Shown: positions 17,678 to 26,889, counted from the stretch's first letter. The stretch is 64,000 bases of DNA from Mycolicibacterium sp. CBMA 234 (GCF_009729415.1 NZ_MPKW01000009.1:1-64000); one strand, 5' to 3'. The notes: generated by a model from the sequence alone, not told the origin. Numbers and translations are program-made.

Positions 17678-18433
17678 GTGGACCGGCCGGCAATCTCCGC
17701 AAAACTTGATACCGCATTGGCGGTATTCCAGTTGCTCAGCGGCGCCAGCGCTCCGGCCCTGCCTCGGCACCGCCATGACCTGTCTCGCGACGACGTACGC
17801 GAATCGCAGCGCGCCCGCGTACTTGCCGCGGCCATCGATCTGTTTGGTGCCAACGGTTACGCGACCACCACGGTGCTGGACATCGCCAAGCGTGCTGGCG
17901 TTTCGCGCAAGACGTTTTACGAGCTCTACGACACCAAGGAGGACGTCTTCCTCGACGCCTACCAAGCCGTCGGCGTCTTGGTGAGCCGCAGCGGGCTCGC
18001 GCCCCGCGACAACGCTGCCACTACGGCTACGCCAGACGATCTTGAACCTTTCGCCCGTCGGCTGCTGACGGTGCTTGCAACCACTCCGGAAGCCACCCGA
18101 ATGTTCTTCCTGGAAGCTCTCGGTGCCGGGCCATCGGTACGCCGCCGGCGTGCCGAGGCTGTCAATGAGTTCGTTGACAGCCTGGGGCCGATTCTGTCCG
18201 CGCTGCGAGGCCGAGCCGATCCAGCCAGCGGAGAACTGTCCCGAGCACACTGTCATCTGGTGGTGGCGGGTGGCATTGAACTCATCACCGAATACCTCGC
18301 CGACCATGACCCTGCGGAACTACCTGATCTGACATCCGTTCTCGCCGAAGTCGTCCGCGTCGTCGTCCTGCCAAACCTGGAACCAGTCGCTCCCACGCCG
18401 CGGCGAAAGAAGCGCGCATCACCCGACGTTTGA
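17678..18433 (+). CDS. TetR/AcrR-family transcriptional regulator
   Basis: 251 residues from GTG 17678. The DNA-binding domain (about residues 48-92) reads RVLAAAIDLFGANGYATTTV, DIAKRAGVSRKTFYELY, a textbook TetR helix-turn-helix preceded by an unusually long 45-residue N-terminal arm. The C-terminal ligand domain ends in a basic tail (RRKKRASPDV). It probably controls the P450 gene immediately upstream. Its 3' end overlaps the convergent SRPBCC gene by 15 bp. Confidence 0.87.
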   Translation: MDRPAISAKLDTALAVFQLLSGASAPALPRHRHDLSRDDVRESQRARVLAAAIDLFGANGYATTTVLDIAKRAGVSRKTFYELYDTKEDVFLDAYQAVGVLVSRSGLAPRDNAATTATPDDLEPFARRLLTVLATTPEATRMFFLEALGAGPSVRRRRAEAVNEFVDSLGPILSALRGRADPASGELSRAHCHLVVAGGIELITEYLADHDPAELPDLTSVLAEVVRVVVLPNLEPVAPTPRRKKRASPDV

Positions 18434-18871
18434 GCCTCTAGAGCGCAGCACCGTCTCCAACTGTTCGGCGGTGCGGGCCCAGCCGTTGTGGAAGTTCTCC
18501 TGTTCGAAGGCCGGCAGCAGCGAATGCTCGATCTCCATCAGCGTTTCGCCCTCGCCGTGCGGTTCGAACGTGACGTTGACGATGCTGGCCATCGTCGGGT
18601 CGGGCCAGTTCGAATTGCTCCACGTGAAACGCAGCAGGCGCGGCCGGTCGATGGCCAGGAAGTGCCCGATGATCAGCACGAGGGTTCCGGAGTGGTCGAC
18701 GTCGAACTGCACCTTGCCCCCGACATAGGGCTCGACGGTGATGGCGACGCACTGATCAGGGCGTGGGCACATCCAGTCCGCCAGCGACTCGACGTCGAGC
18801 CATTCGCCGAAGACCACATCAGGTACCGCGGGCATGACGCGCTGCACGCGCACGGTGACTGGTTCCGTCAT
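18419..18871 (-). CDS. SRPBCC (AHSA1-like) domain protein
   Basis: 150 residues from ATG 18871, overlapping the upstream ArsR gene by 4 bp. Family features are MPAVPDVVFGEWLDVESLADWM at the start (quoted short of its end), GGKVQFDV, and the C-terminal helix NGWARTAEQLETVL. Proteins of this START-like fold bind hydrophobic ligands and very often form an ArsR-coupled pair, as here. The ligand is unknown. Confidence 0.84.
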   Translation of the reverse strand: MTEPVTVRVQRVMPAVPDVVFGEWLDVESLADWMCPRPDQCVAITVEPYVGGKVQFDVDHSGTLVLIIGHFLAIDRPRLLRFTWSNSNWPDPTMASIVNVTFEPHGEGETLMEIEHSLLPAFEQENFHNGWARTAEQLETVLRSRGSNVG

Positions 18872-19200
18872 TGGCCATTTCCTTTGCGACGCAAGCGGTC
18901 TGCAAGGGCATCTGCCCGTACCGACCAGAAGTTGGACTGTTCGTTGATCCATTGCTGAGCCATGGTCAGGCCGTCGGCGCGCAGGGATACCCAGCGTTCG
19001 CGGCCGCGGACATCACGCTGCACCAGGCCCGCTGATTCCAGCACGCCGATGTGACGGGAGACGCCCGCGAACGTCATCGGCAGTGGCGCGGCCAGATCGG
19101 TGATGCGGGCGTCGCCTTGCCGCAGTGTCTCCAACAGCCACCGGCGCGTTGGATCGGCCAACGCGGCGTACGCCCGATCCAGCGCCTGATCTTCAACCAT
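18868..19200 (-). CDS. ArsR-family winged-helix regulator
   Basis: 110 residues. The N-terminal block YAALADPTRRWLLETLRQG and the recognition helix region MTFAGVSRHIGVLESAGLV are typical of ArsR repressors. The CxC metal motif of classical ArsR/SmtB is absent, so it likely senses something other than metal. It is the first gene of an ArsR-SRPBCC unit, divergent from the DUF899 gene, with a small palindrome between the two. Confidence 0.88.
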   Translation of the reverse strand: MVEDQALDRAYAALADPTRRWLLETLRQGDARITDLAAPLPMTFAGVSRHIGVLESAGLVQRDVRGRERWVSLRADGLTMAQQWINEQSNFWSVRADALADRLRRKGNGQ

Positions 19201-19247
19201 CTTGTTGACTATAGCGACCGATCGTGCTCTCCTGGACTAGTGATGTT

Positions 19248-19258
19248 CAACAAAGTTG
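19248..19258. promoter_or_regulatory. Candidate ArsR operator
   Basis: CAAC-AAA-GTTG lies in the 82-bp divergent region between the ArsR start (19200) and the DUF899 start (19283), with a second CTTGTTGAC half-site beside the ArsR ATG. The position fits autoregulation plus control of the divergent gene. Confidence 0.4.
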
Positions 19259-19282
19259 TTTAATAAATCTGTGGAGGACACC

Positions 19283-20041
19283 GTGCAGACACCTGAGATC
19301 GTTTCGGCGGCCGAATGGGATGCCGCCCTGGAAAAGATGCTTGTCGCCGAGAAGGAATGGACCCGGCAGCGCGACCAACTGGCGGCGATGCGGCGGCGCA
19401 TGCCGTGGACCCCGGTCGCCAAGAATTACACGTTCGTCGGCCCCGACGGGGAGCTCAACCTGCTCGAATTATTCGATGGGCGAAGGCAACTCGTCATCTA
19501 TCGGGCCTTCTTCGAGGATGGCGTTGGTGGCTGGCCCGAGCATGCGTGTCGTGGCTGCTCGATGATCGCCGACAATGTGGGACATGTCGCGCATCTGAAT
19601 GCCCGTGACACCACCCTGGCCTTTGCCTCGCGTGCCCCGCAGCCCGACATCGCGCGGATGGCGGCCCGGATGGGCTGGAAGATGCCCTGGTACACCATCA
19701 CTGACGACTTCGACGTCGACTTCGGCGTAAACGAGTGGCATGGCACCAACGCGTTCATCCATGACGGTGACACGGTCTACCGCACGTACTTCATCAACAA
19801 CCGCGGTGACGAAGCGCTAGGTAGTTCGTGGAGCTATCTCGACATGACAGCGCTGGGTCGGCAAGAGACCTGGGAGGACTCTCCATCGGGATACCCGCAG
19901 GACGCGCCCTACGAGTGGTGGGACTGGCACGACACGTACGGCAAGCACCGGCCGTCCCGGTGGTTCGGTGACCCGGACCCCAGCAAGCCCGATGATCCCC
20001 GCCCTCCGCGTGAAGAAGGGTGCGCTTCCTGTGAGCGATGA
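19283..20041 (+). CDS. DUF899 (thioredoxin-like) family protein
   Basis: 252 residues from GTG 19283, chosen because GGAGG lies 5 bases before it; the frame is open to a TTG at 19256. DUF899 landmarks are ARRRMPWTPVAKNYTF-like text (MRRRMPWTPVAKNYTFVGP), the CRGCS motif (HACRGCSMIADN), and the DDFDVDFGVNEWHG region. These proteins have a thioredoxin-like fold, but the redox role is not established. It is divergent from the ArsR/SRPBCC pair, and the next gene starts inside its last codons. Confidence 0.85.
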   Translation: MQTPEIVSAAEWDAALEKMLVAEKEWTRQRDQLAAMRRRMPWTPVAKNYTFVGPDGELNLLELFDGRRQLVIYRAFFEDGVGGWPEHACRGCSMIADNVGHVAHLNARDTTLAFASRAPQPDIARMAARMGWKMPWYTITDDFDVDFGVNEWHGTNAFIHDGDTVYRTYFINNRGDEALGSSWSYLDMTALGRQETWEDSPSGYPQDAPYEWWDWHDTYGKHRPSRWFGDPDPSKPDDPRPPREEGCASCER

Positions 20042-20687
20042 ACTTGACCCCGTCGGTCTGTACCGCCAGACCATGGAGCGCATCACCGAGTTGGTCAGCG
20101 CGCCAGATGCTTCGGTTGACGCCGCTGTCGCTGCCTGTCCTGGCTGGTCGGTACGCGATGTGTTGGCGCACCTCGCCGGCGTCGCCCAGGATTGGGCCGC
20201 GGGCCGACGGTCCGCACCGCCCACCGACGAACAGACCGCAGCGCAGGTGGCGCGCTTCGACGGGTTCGGCGTCGCCGACATCCTGCGGGCGTGGGGTGAA
20301 GCGGCCGCCGAGATGCCCCGACTCGCCCGGGAGGGCATCGCACCGCCGCTCGGCGACGTCGTCGCGCATGAGCACGACATCCGCGACGCTCTGGGCCGGC
20401 CTGGCGCACGGGATTCGGCTGCGGTGCACAGGGTTTCCGATCAACTGCTGAAGATGCTGACGACGCCCGTGCCGCTGCTGGTCACCGTCGACGACGGCGA
20501 ATACCGTTGCGGCCCAGAGGGTCAGTGCGATGTCGAGCTGAAGACCACGCGGTTCGAAGCGCTGAGGTGGCGCACCGGCCGACGCAGCCGCAGTCAGATG
20601 GCGGCGATGGCTTGGTCCGGTGACCCGGCCCCGGTACTCGACCACCTGTACTTCTTCGGGCCGGCGACCGCCGATCTCGTTGAGTGA
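20031..20687 (+). CDS. Mycothiol-dependent maleylpyruvate isomerase-family protein
   Basis: 218 residues from GTG 20031, overlapping the DUF899 stop by 11 bp. The DinB-like N-terminal domain shows CPGWSVRDVLAHLAGVAQDW; metal-ligand histidines are in AHLAG and HEHDIRDAL. This family uses mycothiol in isomerisation or transfer reactions; the substrate is unknown. Its last 18 bases (20670-20687) are exactly repeated at 22763-22780, on the far side of the PE-PPE gene. Confidence 0.8.
   Translation: MSDELDPVGLYRQTMERITELVSAPDASVDAAVAACPGWSVRDVLAHLAGVAQDWAAGRRSAPPTDEQTAAQVARFDGFGVADILRAWGEAAAEMPRLAREGIAPPLGDVVAHEHDIRDALGRPGARDSAAVHRVSDQLLKMLTTPVPLLVTVDDGEYRCGPEGQCDVELKTTRFEALRWRTGRRSRSQMAAMAWSGDPAPVLDHLYFFGPATADLVE
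20670..20687. repeat. 18-bp direct repeat, left copy
   Basis: GCCGATCTCGTTGAGTGA, the 3' end and stop of the mycothiol isomerase-family gene. An exact second copy is at 22763-22780. Together they bracket the PE-PPE gene and its 267-bp AT-richer leader. Confidence 0.9.
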
Positions 20688-20954
20688 AGGTCGACGGACA
20701 TCGGTAGCAGGGACCGTCAATTAAGGCAGCGTCATTTAGTTTGCTATTCGAGACCAATAGCCGTGAGCCCCGGCCAAGAAATACGTACGTACGGTCGGTA
20801 GGGAATGTGGCTCAACCTGGGTTGTGAGCAGCGTTATTTCGGCATTTTCTGGCGGTTGCTGTGAATTTCCGCAATATTGCACACATTTGCCTCGGTGTGA
20901 TGTAACTGCCGGCGTAGCGTGTTTGCCACGTAATAGCCGTCGGGAGGGGCTGAA

Positions 20955-22748
20955 ATGCGCCGGTTGATGGGTTCTTTCGCAGCAGTAATTACGGTCTTGC
21001 TGGCATCGATATTGCTGGTCCTGACATCGACATTCTTGATACCGACCGGTTGGGCCGCCGAATTTTCGATTGCAGTGCCCGGCACGGGGAACCCGACCCC
21101 GACGACGGACTTCACCAACCGCGAAGTTTCGAACTTTGTCATCCCGGTGAATCCGGCATGCGCGCTGTACGTGGTGTGTACGACGCCGCAACAGGTGGAT
21201 TACTACGCGTCCTTCTGGCCGCTCGTCATCTTCGGTGCAGACCAGTGGCAGCAGCCCACCTGGAACGACTCGGTCAACAGCGGTATCTACGGCACCAACG
21301 GCGTGCTGGGCTATGGCCCGAAGGCTCCGCCGTTCGGCCTGGGACCGGTGGGTAGCAGCAATTATTACGGCCTCATCCAGACCCTCAACTTTCAGTACAT
21401 GAGCGACCCCACTCGTGCGACTGACCATTTCAACGTGACTGGCTACTCGCAGGGCGCGACTGTGGCCAGCTATTTCAAGAACATCTATCCCAACCTGGCG
21501 ACCCAATTCCCCACTATTCAGCTGCCCGCGGCAAACCAACTGCAGTTTGAGTTCGCGGCCAACCCGCAGCGGCCCAACGGTGGCATCTTTGTGCGCCCCG
21601 GTGTCTTCGGGCCCTGGACGTTGCCGATCGTCGATGCCACGTTCGGTATTCCAGCCCGGACGGATGTGGGCATCAAGACCACGGATATCGTGATCCAGTA
21701 CGACGGCGTCTCGGACTTCCCGGCGTACCCGCTCAACGCGCTGGCAGACATCAATGCGCTGGCGGGATTGCTGTTCATCCACCCGACTTACCCGACGCCG
21801 CACAGTCCACAACAAGTGGCCGACGGCACGCACCCCTACGGATATTCCGTGACGGACTTCCAGAATGACATCGCGTTGGCACAGGTGGCTTCCGATTCGG
21901 GGCATCCGGAGTTGTGCCCTTCAGCGGTGAATTGTCAGGTGCACGGCGACACGACGTACCTCACGTTCAACACCGTGGACCTGCCGATGCTGGCGCCCTT
22001 CCGTTACATCGGTGAACAGATCAGCAGCAAGACTGGCCTGCCAGACTTCGTGCGGCCTTTCGCCGACCTGATTCAGCCTGACTTGAAGGTCCTCATCGAA
22101 ACCGGATACGACCGAAGCGACTACGGCAAGCCGATGCCGTTCCAATTCATCGTCCCGTTGAATCCGGCCAAGGTTCTGACTCTCGCACCCGATCTGATCA
22201 ACTCGACGATTCAAGGCATCCAAGATTTCGTCGGCGACATCACCGGCACCCGGCCTCCCGCCCTGCCGACGCAGGACCCGTTCGCGACCGCGGTGTCGTT
22301 GGGGACGCCGGCTGCCGCAGTCCCCTCACCGCTTGCGCCGCTTGCGAGCACCACTACGGCACCTCTGACCGGCAAGCTGACGTTGGCGCCGAAGACCCTT
22401 ACCGCAACTGCACCAACGGGCACCACATCTTCGAGTACCGCCACGGGAACAACTTCGGGTACCCCGTCGTTGGGGACGACCTCGGGCGCGACGAGCCAAA
22501 CAATCTCTGGGACAACTGTTTCGGTAGGCGGTGGAGCCAAGTTGACTTCCGTCACGGCCATCACTCCGAAGTCCGGTTCCTCCACCTCGGGCTCGACTAC
22601 CTCGGGTTCGACTACAGGTTCCACGACGTCGGGTTCGACCACCTCGGGTTCGACCACTGGTCCCACGACGACCGGTTCGACCACGTCGGCCACCAGCAGC
22701 TCCGGCTCAACCACCTCGGGTGCGACGACAGGTAGCAAGACGAAGTAG
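20955..22748 (+). CDS. Exported PE-PPE domain serine hydrolase with Ser/Thr/Gly-rich tail
   Basis: 597 residues. An N-terminal signal/anchor ([20 protein letters not shown]) precedes the PE-PPE hydrolase domain: [13 protein letters not shown], a [10 protein letters not shown] block and the nucleophile elbow [12 protein letters not shown] with Ser near residue 164, and a late [19 protein letters not shown] domains are alpha/beta hydrolases, some with esterase activity. From about residue 440 the tail is low in complexity, with [13 protein letters not shown] repeats. There is no true PE or PPE leader, so export is probably not by the classical ESX PE/PPE route. It is flanked by an 18-bp direct repeat. 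Confidence 0.85.
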   Translation: MRRLMGSFAAVITVLLASILLVLTSTFLIPTGWAAEFSIAVPGTGNPTPTTDFTNREVSNFVIPVNPACALYVVCTTPQQVDYYASFWPLVIFGADQWQQPTWNDSVNSGIYGTNGVLGYGPKAPPFGLGPVGSSNYYGLIQTLNFQYMSDPTRATDHFNVTGYSQGATVASYFKNIYPNLATQFPTIQLPAANQLQFEFAANPQRPNGGIFVRPGVFGPWTLPIVDATFGIPARTDVGIKTTDIVIQYDGVSDFPAYPLNALADINALAGLLFIHPTYPTPHSPQQVADGTHPYGYSVTDFQNDIALAQVASDSGHPELCPSAVNCQVHGDTTYLTFNTVDLPMLAPFRYIGEQISSKTGLPDFVRPFADLIQPDLKVLIETGYDRSDYGKPMPFQFIVPLNPAKVLTLAPDLINSTIQGIQDFVGDITGTRPPALPTQDPFATAVSLGTPAAAVPSPLAPLASTTTAPLTGKLTLAPKTLTATAPTGTTSSSTATGTTSGTPSLGTTSGATSQTISGTTVSVGGGAKLTSVTAITPKSGSSTSGSTTSGSTTGSTTSGSTTSGSTTGPTTTGSTTSATSSSGSTTSGATTGSKTK

Positions 22749-22762
22749 ATGCAACTGCTTGA

Positions 22763-22780
22763 GCCGATCTCGTTGAGTGA
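22763..22780. repeat. 18-bp direct repeat, right copy
   Basis: GCCGATCTCGTTGAGTGA, identical to 20670-20687, starting 15 bp after the PE-PPE stop and ending 4 bp before the convergent methyltransferase stop. Confidence 0.9.
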
Positions 22781-22783
22781 CAG

Positions 22784-24241
22784 TCACTTCCAGTCGACGA
22801 GGCCCAGCTCGATCAATCGGGTAGCGGCAGCGAGGGCATCGGTGCGCACCTGATCCGGATCGAAACCGGTGGCGTCGGCCGCGTTGGCGATGAGCTCGCG
22901 CAGCGGTCGCGCGCCGTCGAGTTCCAGCACCACCGGGAGCGCCACCGGTGACACCGTGGCGCACACGCTGAGCCCCGGCAGCACCCATACCTGGGTCGGT
23001 GCCGGTTCGTAGCCCCCGTCGCCGCGGCACAACGCCTGATCCAAGCGGGTGCCCGGCAGCGGGGCCAACACGGCGTCGAGGAGGCCACCGTCAGTCAACT
23101 GGGCCAGGCGGCGGCGGTGCGCGAACACCCGCTGAATCTGATCGCTGGCCGAGCCGGTGGGGGACCCCGGCATGTCGTCGGCCCAGAGATGTTCGTCGTG
23201 AGTTCCTGTGCGCTGCATGATGATTGCGCCGGTCGTCAGCGCTTCGATGCCCTGCTCGTGGTCGAAGGCCAGCCAGCGATCGAGTGCCACGGCGAACTCG
23301 GCGGGCTGGTGCACGCTCTGCACCAGCCACGTCTCGGCATGCTCGATGGGGTCGTGTGTCGCGAACCGGAGAACCCAAGCGTCACAGCCTGATCCGGTGA
23401 ACCACGCCCGGACAGGCGCCAGTGAATCGCCGTCTGCTGGGTGCGGCCAACTGGCGAGCATCGTGGCCCAACCGCCGATGCGCAGCCGGGGCACGATGTC
23501 GTGCACCAACTGTTCGCCGAGACTGCCGGGCTGACGGGCGGCCTGCCCGGCGTCGCGCCAGAGGTAGGTGTTGTCGGGAGAAATGATGAACGGTGGGTTG
23601 ACCGTGATCAGGTCAAACGTCTGATCACCGACGGGTTCGAGCAGGCTGCCTTCGCGCCAGTCGAGGTTGGTTAGTCCATTGAGGCCTGCGCCAAAAGCCG
23701 CCAGCCGTAAGGCGCGGGTGTTGACGTCGGTGCCCGTCACGTGGGCGACGTGGCCCGCTGCATGGAACGCCTGTACGCCGCCGCCGGTTCCGACGTCGAG
23801 CGCGTCAACGTCGGGTAGGCGCACAGTGAGGTCGGCGAGTGTCATCGATGCCTGCGCGACCGCCACGACGTGCTCACGGTCGGTCGGGCGTCCATCCTGC
23901 CAGTCATGAGCGACGAGCTTGTCGTCGGACCAGGCGATGCAAATGGTCGCTTGCACAAGATCATTGGCGCGGGTGAGCAGCCCAGCCTCGACAAGGTCGT
24001 CGATACTGAGCGGTCGCAGCGCGTCGGCGGCAGCGGTGCGCGGCACGGGCAGACCGGTGAGGAGCAGGCTCACCAGTGTGGCCAGCGGCCCGTCGCCGAG
24101 TCGACGGGCCAGCACCACCGCCTCAAGCGAATTCGGCGTGATCCGCGTGCCGCCCAACCCTTCCGACGAGTAGCCCGCAGCCGCCAGTACCTTGCCGAGG
24201 TCTACGGCGGTGTCGAGCAAGCGGTCGTCCGCAGCCGTCAC
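22784..24241 (-). CDS. Class I SAM-dependent methyltransferase, NPPF type
   Basis: 485 residues from GTG 24241. The central methyltransferase core has motif I ALDVGTGGGVQ near residue 147 and catalytic motif NPPF near 214, as in N5-glutamine and N6-adenine methyltransferases (HemK/RsmC-like). The N-terminal 130 residues and the C-terminal 200 residues look like actinobacterial additions. The start codon overlaps the stop of the secreted-protein gene (TAGTG). The substrate, RNA or protein, is not known. Confidence 0.82.
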   Translation of the reverse strand: MTAADDRLLDTAVDLGKVLAAAGYSSEGLGGTRITPNSLEAVVLARRLGDGPLATLVSLLLTGLPVPRTAAADALRPLSIDDLVEAGLLTRANDLVQATICIAWSDDKLVAHDWQDGRPTDREHVVAVAQASMTLADLTVRLPDVDALDVGTGGGVQAFHAAGHVAHVTGTDVNTRALRLAAFGAGLNGLTNLDWREGSLLEPVGDQTFDLITVNPPFIISPDNTYLWRDAGQAARQPGSLGEQLVHDIVPRLRIGGWATMLASWPHPADGDSLAPVRAWFTGSGCDAWVLRFATHDPIEHAETWLVQSVHQPAEFAVALDRWLAFDHEQGIEALTTGAIIMQRTGTHDEHLWADDMPGSPTGSASDQIQRVFAHRRRLAQLTDGGLLDAVLAPLPGTRLDQALCRGDGGYEPAPTQVWVLPGLSVCATVSPVALPVVLELDGARPLRELIANAADATGFDPDQVRTDALAAATRLIELGLVDWK

Positions 24242-24576
24242 TACTGGGACGGGCCGGTGAGCTTCAAGAAGGCCGGCGAGCCGTCCGTGCCCGGCGTCCC
24301 GAACTTCATGAACACGGTGCCCAGCTTCTGCAGGTTGTCGAACTTATAGAACGGGAAGTTCGCCTTGTGCATGTTTTCGAACTTCAGGAACGCCGGGTTG
24401 AGCTTCAGGAACGCCGGTATGGGGCCGCCGTTCGGGGGCGGCGGGGCCACATCACAGGATGTGCAGTCACTCGGTGCCGCGGCTGCCGGTGCCGCGGTGA
24501 GTGACGCGACGCCGGTGCTGGCGGCCAGAGCTACCAGCGAAAGCATGACGGTGTTTGTCAGTTTCTCTTTGTCCAT
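24241..24576 (-). CDS. Small secreted protein with FLK-type repeats
   Basis: 111 residues from ATG 24576. The signal peptide runs MDKEKLTNTVMLSLVALAAS and onward to an AAPAAAAP cleavage region. Then a CTSC pair, a PPPP stretch, and repeated short motifs PAFLKLNPAFLKFEN, FPFYKFDN, VFMKF and PAFLKL. Its stop overlaps the start of the methyltransferase by one base. No family is recognised. Confidence 0.65.
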   Translation of the reverse strand: MDKEKLTNTVMLSLVALAASTGVASLTAAPAAAAPSDCTSCDVAPPPPNGGPIPAFLKLNPAFLKFENMHKANFPFYKFDNLQKLGTVFMKFGTPGTDGSPAFLKLTGPSQ

Positions 24577-24716
24577 CGCAAACCCCAAGTCGATGTCGCA
24601 GTCAATGCCGTTGCAGAGAAAATTAACCACGTGGTGCCAAAAAAAGACGCAGGTCAAATGCTATCAGCGACCTAGTCCCAGGGCCTAGGAAAATATGCGC
24701 GTATGGTAGGATAGCT

Positions 24717-25298
24717 TCACGATTGTGGTTGTTCTAGCAAAGCAACGACTGCATCTGTCAACGCCGCGCGGGCGACGTCGAGATTCGACGTGAATCCGAT
24801 CTGCCGTTCGTTGCTCAGCCCCCGGATGGCGGCGGGCAACAGGCATCGCACGCGGTGGAGCTGCTCCGGGTCGACGTCGAGCCCGTCCATCAGATAGTCG
24901 AAGCCCTGAATCCAGTCGAGCTCGCGCGCCGCGAAAGCCGCTGCGGTCCTTGGGTATTCGGTGGCGATGTCGGATCGGCGCGCCGGCAAGGACGTGCGCA
25001 GCGCGGTGAGTGCCCGCCCCTCGGTGGTGTCCAGGTATTGCCAGACGGAGTCGATGGCCGCTTCCACCCGTTCCCGCAAGGTGCCGCTGCGGGTCGTGTC
25101 GGGTCCAGAAGTCCAACTGCGGGAATGGATTTCGGTGATGACCGCCACCCACAGTCCGTCCAGGTCGCCGAACTGGTGCTGCACGGTACCCCACGTGACG
25201 CCCGCGTCCTTCGCGATGCGGTTGGCCGACACCGGCTCACCGCCGCTGTCGGCCAGGCAGCGGATGGCGACGTCGAGCAGACGTGCCCGGGTCTCCAA
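24717..25298 (-). CDS. TetR-family transcriptional regulator (start uncertain)
   Basis: 193 residues from TTG 25298. The helix-turn-helix reads RARLLDVAIRCLADSGG then RIAKDAGVTWGTVQHQFGD. The C-terminal domain holds RCLLPAAIRGLSNERQIGF. The frame stays open upstream, through about 30 further codons (AREQWQSVVTQSGAGTKLNK), into the end of the LLM oxidoreductase gene, but I see no ATG or GTG there. The true N-terminus is therefore uncertain. It follows the LLM gene closely and probably shares its transcript. Confidence 0.78.
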   Translation of the reverse strand: METRARLLDVAIRCLADSGGEPVSANRIAKDAGVTWGTVQHQFGDLDGLWVAVITEIHSRSWTSGPDTTRSGTLRERVEAAIDSVWQYLDTTEGRALTALRTSLPARRSDIATEYPRTAAAFAARELDWIQGFDYLMDGLDVDPEQLHRVRCLLPAAIRGLSNERQIGFTSNLDVARAALTDAVVALLEQPQS

Positions 25299-25393
25299 GC
25301 CACGCTTGTTCAGCTTGGTGCCGGCGCCCGACTGCGTGACGACGGATTGCCACTGCTCTCGAGCGAGGGCAGCCTGTGGGGATTCGTTGGCGC

Positions 25394-26485
25394 TCAGGCG
25401 AACCGGCCCGGATTCGGAGCGACGGCGCGGTGCAGCGTCGGCCTGATGTCGCGGTAGGCCTGGACTACAGGTGCGAGTTCATGAGGGCTGGCCCCGTGCA
25501 TGATCACCGAATGCACGCCCAGATCATATTGCCGAGCAATGGTTTTCGAGCAGTCCTGCGGCGAGCCCTTGGCGACGGCGTCCAGCCATTCGGTGGGAAT
25601 CAGCTCGGCGATGCGCTGCAGCGTTTCGATCGACGCGCTGGCGTCGATGGGTCCGGCGGTAGCGGCGTCGGTGAACAGCTCCGACTGTCGGATGCGATCC
25701 CACGTCGCGCGGTCCCAGCCGTTGGCCGAGACTAGCACGTCCGGATACGCCTGCAGATAGGTCGCCAGCCGGCCGACGCCGCGACGGATCTGATCGTCTT
25801 CAGACAACGCGTCGGGAACCGTCGCCAGGCACGCCCAGATGCGGACGCTGTCGGGATCGCGGCCGGCTTTCTCCGCGCCTCGGCGCACGGCGGCAACCGA
25901 CTTCGTCGTCGCCTCATCAGAGAAAAAGGTATGCAGCACAACGAAATCAGCGATCTCGCCGGCGAGCTCCATGGTCTTGGGACCGACCGCCACCAAGCCG
26001 ATCGGCGGTCCGTCCTCCAAGCCGTTGACGTGGCGCAGCATCGGCCACTTCCCGGCCGGGCCGTCGTGATTGAGGATCATCTCGCCCGCCCACAGCCGAC
26101 GCAGGATGCCGAAGTAGTCGCGGAGCCGCGCTTCGGTCACCACCGGCAGGCCGATCGCCGGCCAGTAGCCCGCCATCCCGCGGCCGAACGCCATGGCGAA
26201 GCGGCCCTCGGTCAGCGCGTGCATCGTCGAACCGATGGTCGCGGTGACCGTGGGATGCCGGGTGTGGGGATTGGTCGACGGCGCGATGCCCAGTGTCGTG
26301 CTGGAGCCCGCCAATGCGCCGGACAGCACCGCAGCGTCTTTGACGGTGAAGCGTTCACCGATGTGGCACGAACCTAAGCCGAGCTCCTCCGCTGACCGGG
26401 CCTCGGGGAGCACGACGCGGACATCCGCGGGGTGCCGCGTGACGGCGTAGTAGCCGAGCTCGTTGAGCTGGTCTTGCGTGCTCAT
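25394..26485 (-). CDS. LLM-class F420-dependent oxidoreductase
   Basis: 363 residues from ATG 26485 (MSTQDQLNELGYYAV). Luciferase-like monooxygenase features are HIGERFTVKDAAVLSGALAG, TLTEGRF-like text (MHALTEGRFAMAFGRG) and PPIGLVAVGPKTMELAGE. Such enzymes use F420H2 or FMN to reduce or oxidise varied substrates. A TetR gene lies directly downstream on the same strand, so a local regulator-enzyme pair is likely. The substrate is unknown. Confidence 0.85.
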   Translation of the reverse strand: MSTQDQLNELGYYAVTRHPADVRVVLPEARSAEELGLGSCHIGERFTVKDAAVLSGALAGSSTTLGIAPSTNPHTRHPTVTATIGSTMHALTEGRFAMAFGRGMAGYWPAIGLPVVTEARLRDYFGILRRLWAGEMILNHDGPAGKWPMLRHVNGLEDGPPIGLVAVGPKTMELAGEIADFVVLHTFFSDEATTKSVAAVRRGAEKAGRDPDSVRIWACLATVPDALSEDDQIRRGVGRLATYLQAYPDVLVSANGWDRATWDRIRQSELFTDAATAGPIDASASIETLQRIAELIPTEWLDAVAKGSPQDCSKTIARQYDLGVHSVIMHGASPHELAPVVQAYRDIRPTLHRAVAPNPGRFA

Positions 26486-26551
26486 GGGGCGCCTTTCATC
26501 GGAGACGCTTAGCACTGTTAATCATCGACGATCAATTGTCAATGAGGGTTC

Positions 26552-26830
26552 TCAATAACTTCGATTTGGCGCATCTGCCGAAACGCTGGTGGTGTCGATG
26601 CTTGGGAACCGCGCATGTAAGCGATCGATGAGGAATCTGGCCTCATCGAGGTCGTGGCGGAGCTCGCGGGCGCGCCGACGCATTGACCGCGCCCGCTCCG
26701 ACCATGCTGTCGCATCGGGCAGCGACTCGACCCGGGACAACTTGGCCGCGAGGTCCCATGCATGTCTGCGCAGCTCTGCACGCAGTGCTCGAGCCTGTGC
26801 CACGTCGGCATCTTCAGTCACGCCGCACAT
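26552..26830 (-). CDS. Small helical (coiled-coil-like) hypothetical protein
   Basis: 92 residues from ATG 26830. The middle is strongly charged and helical (QARALRAELRRHAWDLAAK, RARSMRRRARELRHDLDEAR), with heptad-like Leu/Ala spacing. There is no signal peptide or metal motif. An overlapping ORF in another frame looks less protein-like. No Shine-Dalgarno is obvious and GTG 26821 is an alternative start. The product is not recognised. Confidence 0.55.
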   Translation of the reverse strand: MCGVTEDADVAQARALRAELRRHAWDLAAKLSRVESLPDATAWSERARSMRRRARELRHDLDEARFLIDRLHARFPSIDTTSVSADAPNRSY

Positions 26831-26889
26831 ATTTACACCAAGGTAGATTTGCGCGGTGGCGTTTGATTAGTTCGGCTTCGAATCGTGGC

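Noticed and set aside
18437..18752. Shadow frame inside the SRPBCC gene
   Set aside because: Arg-rich translation, complete overlap with a recognised family protein.
22560..22745. Repetitive DNA that could suggest a CRISPR array
   Set aside because: It encodes Ser/Thr/Gly repeats of the PE-PPE protein tail and has no spacers of constant length.
26539..26811. Alternative 90-codon frame overlapping the coiled-coil ORF
   Set aside because: Its translation is Ser/Arg/Met-rich without structure; the 26552-26830 frame has helical protein character.
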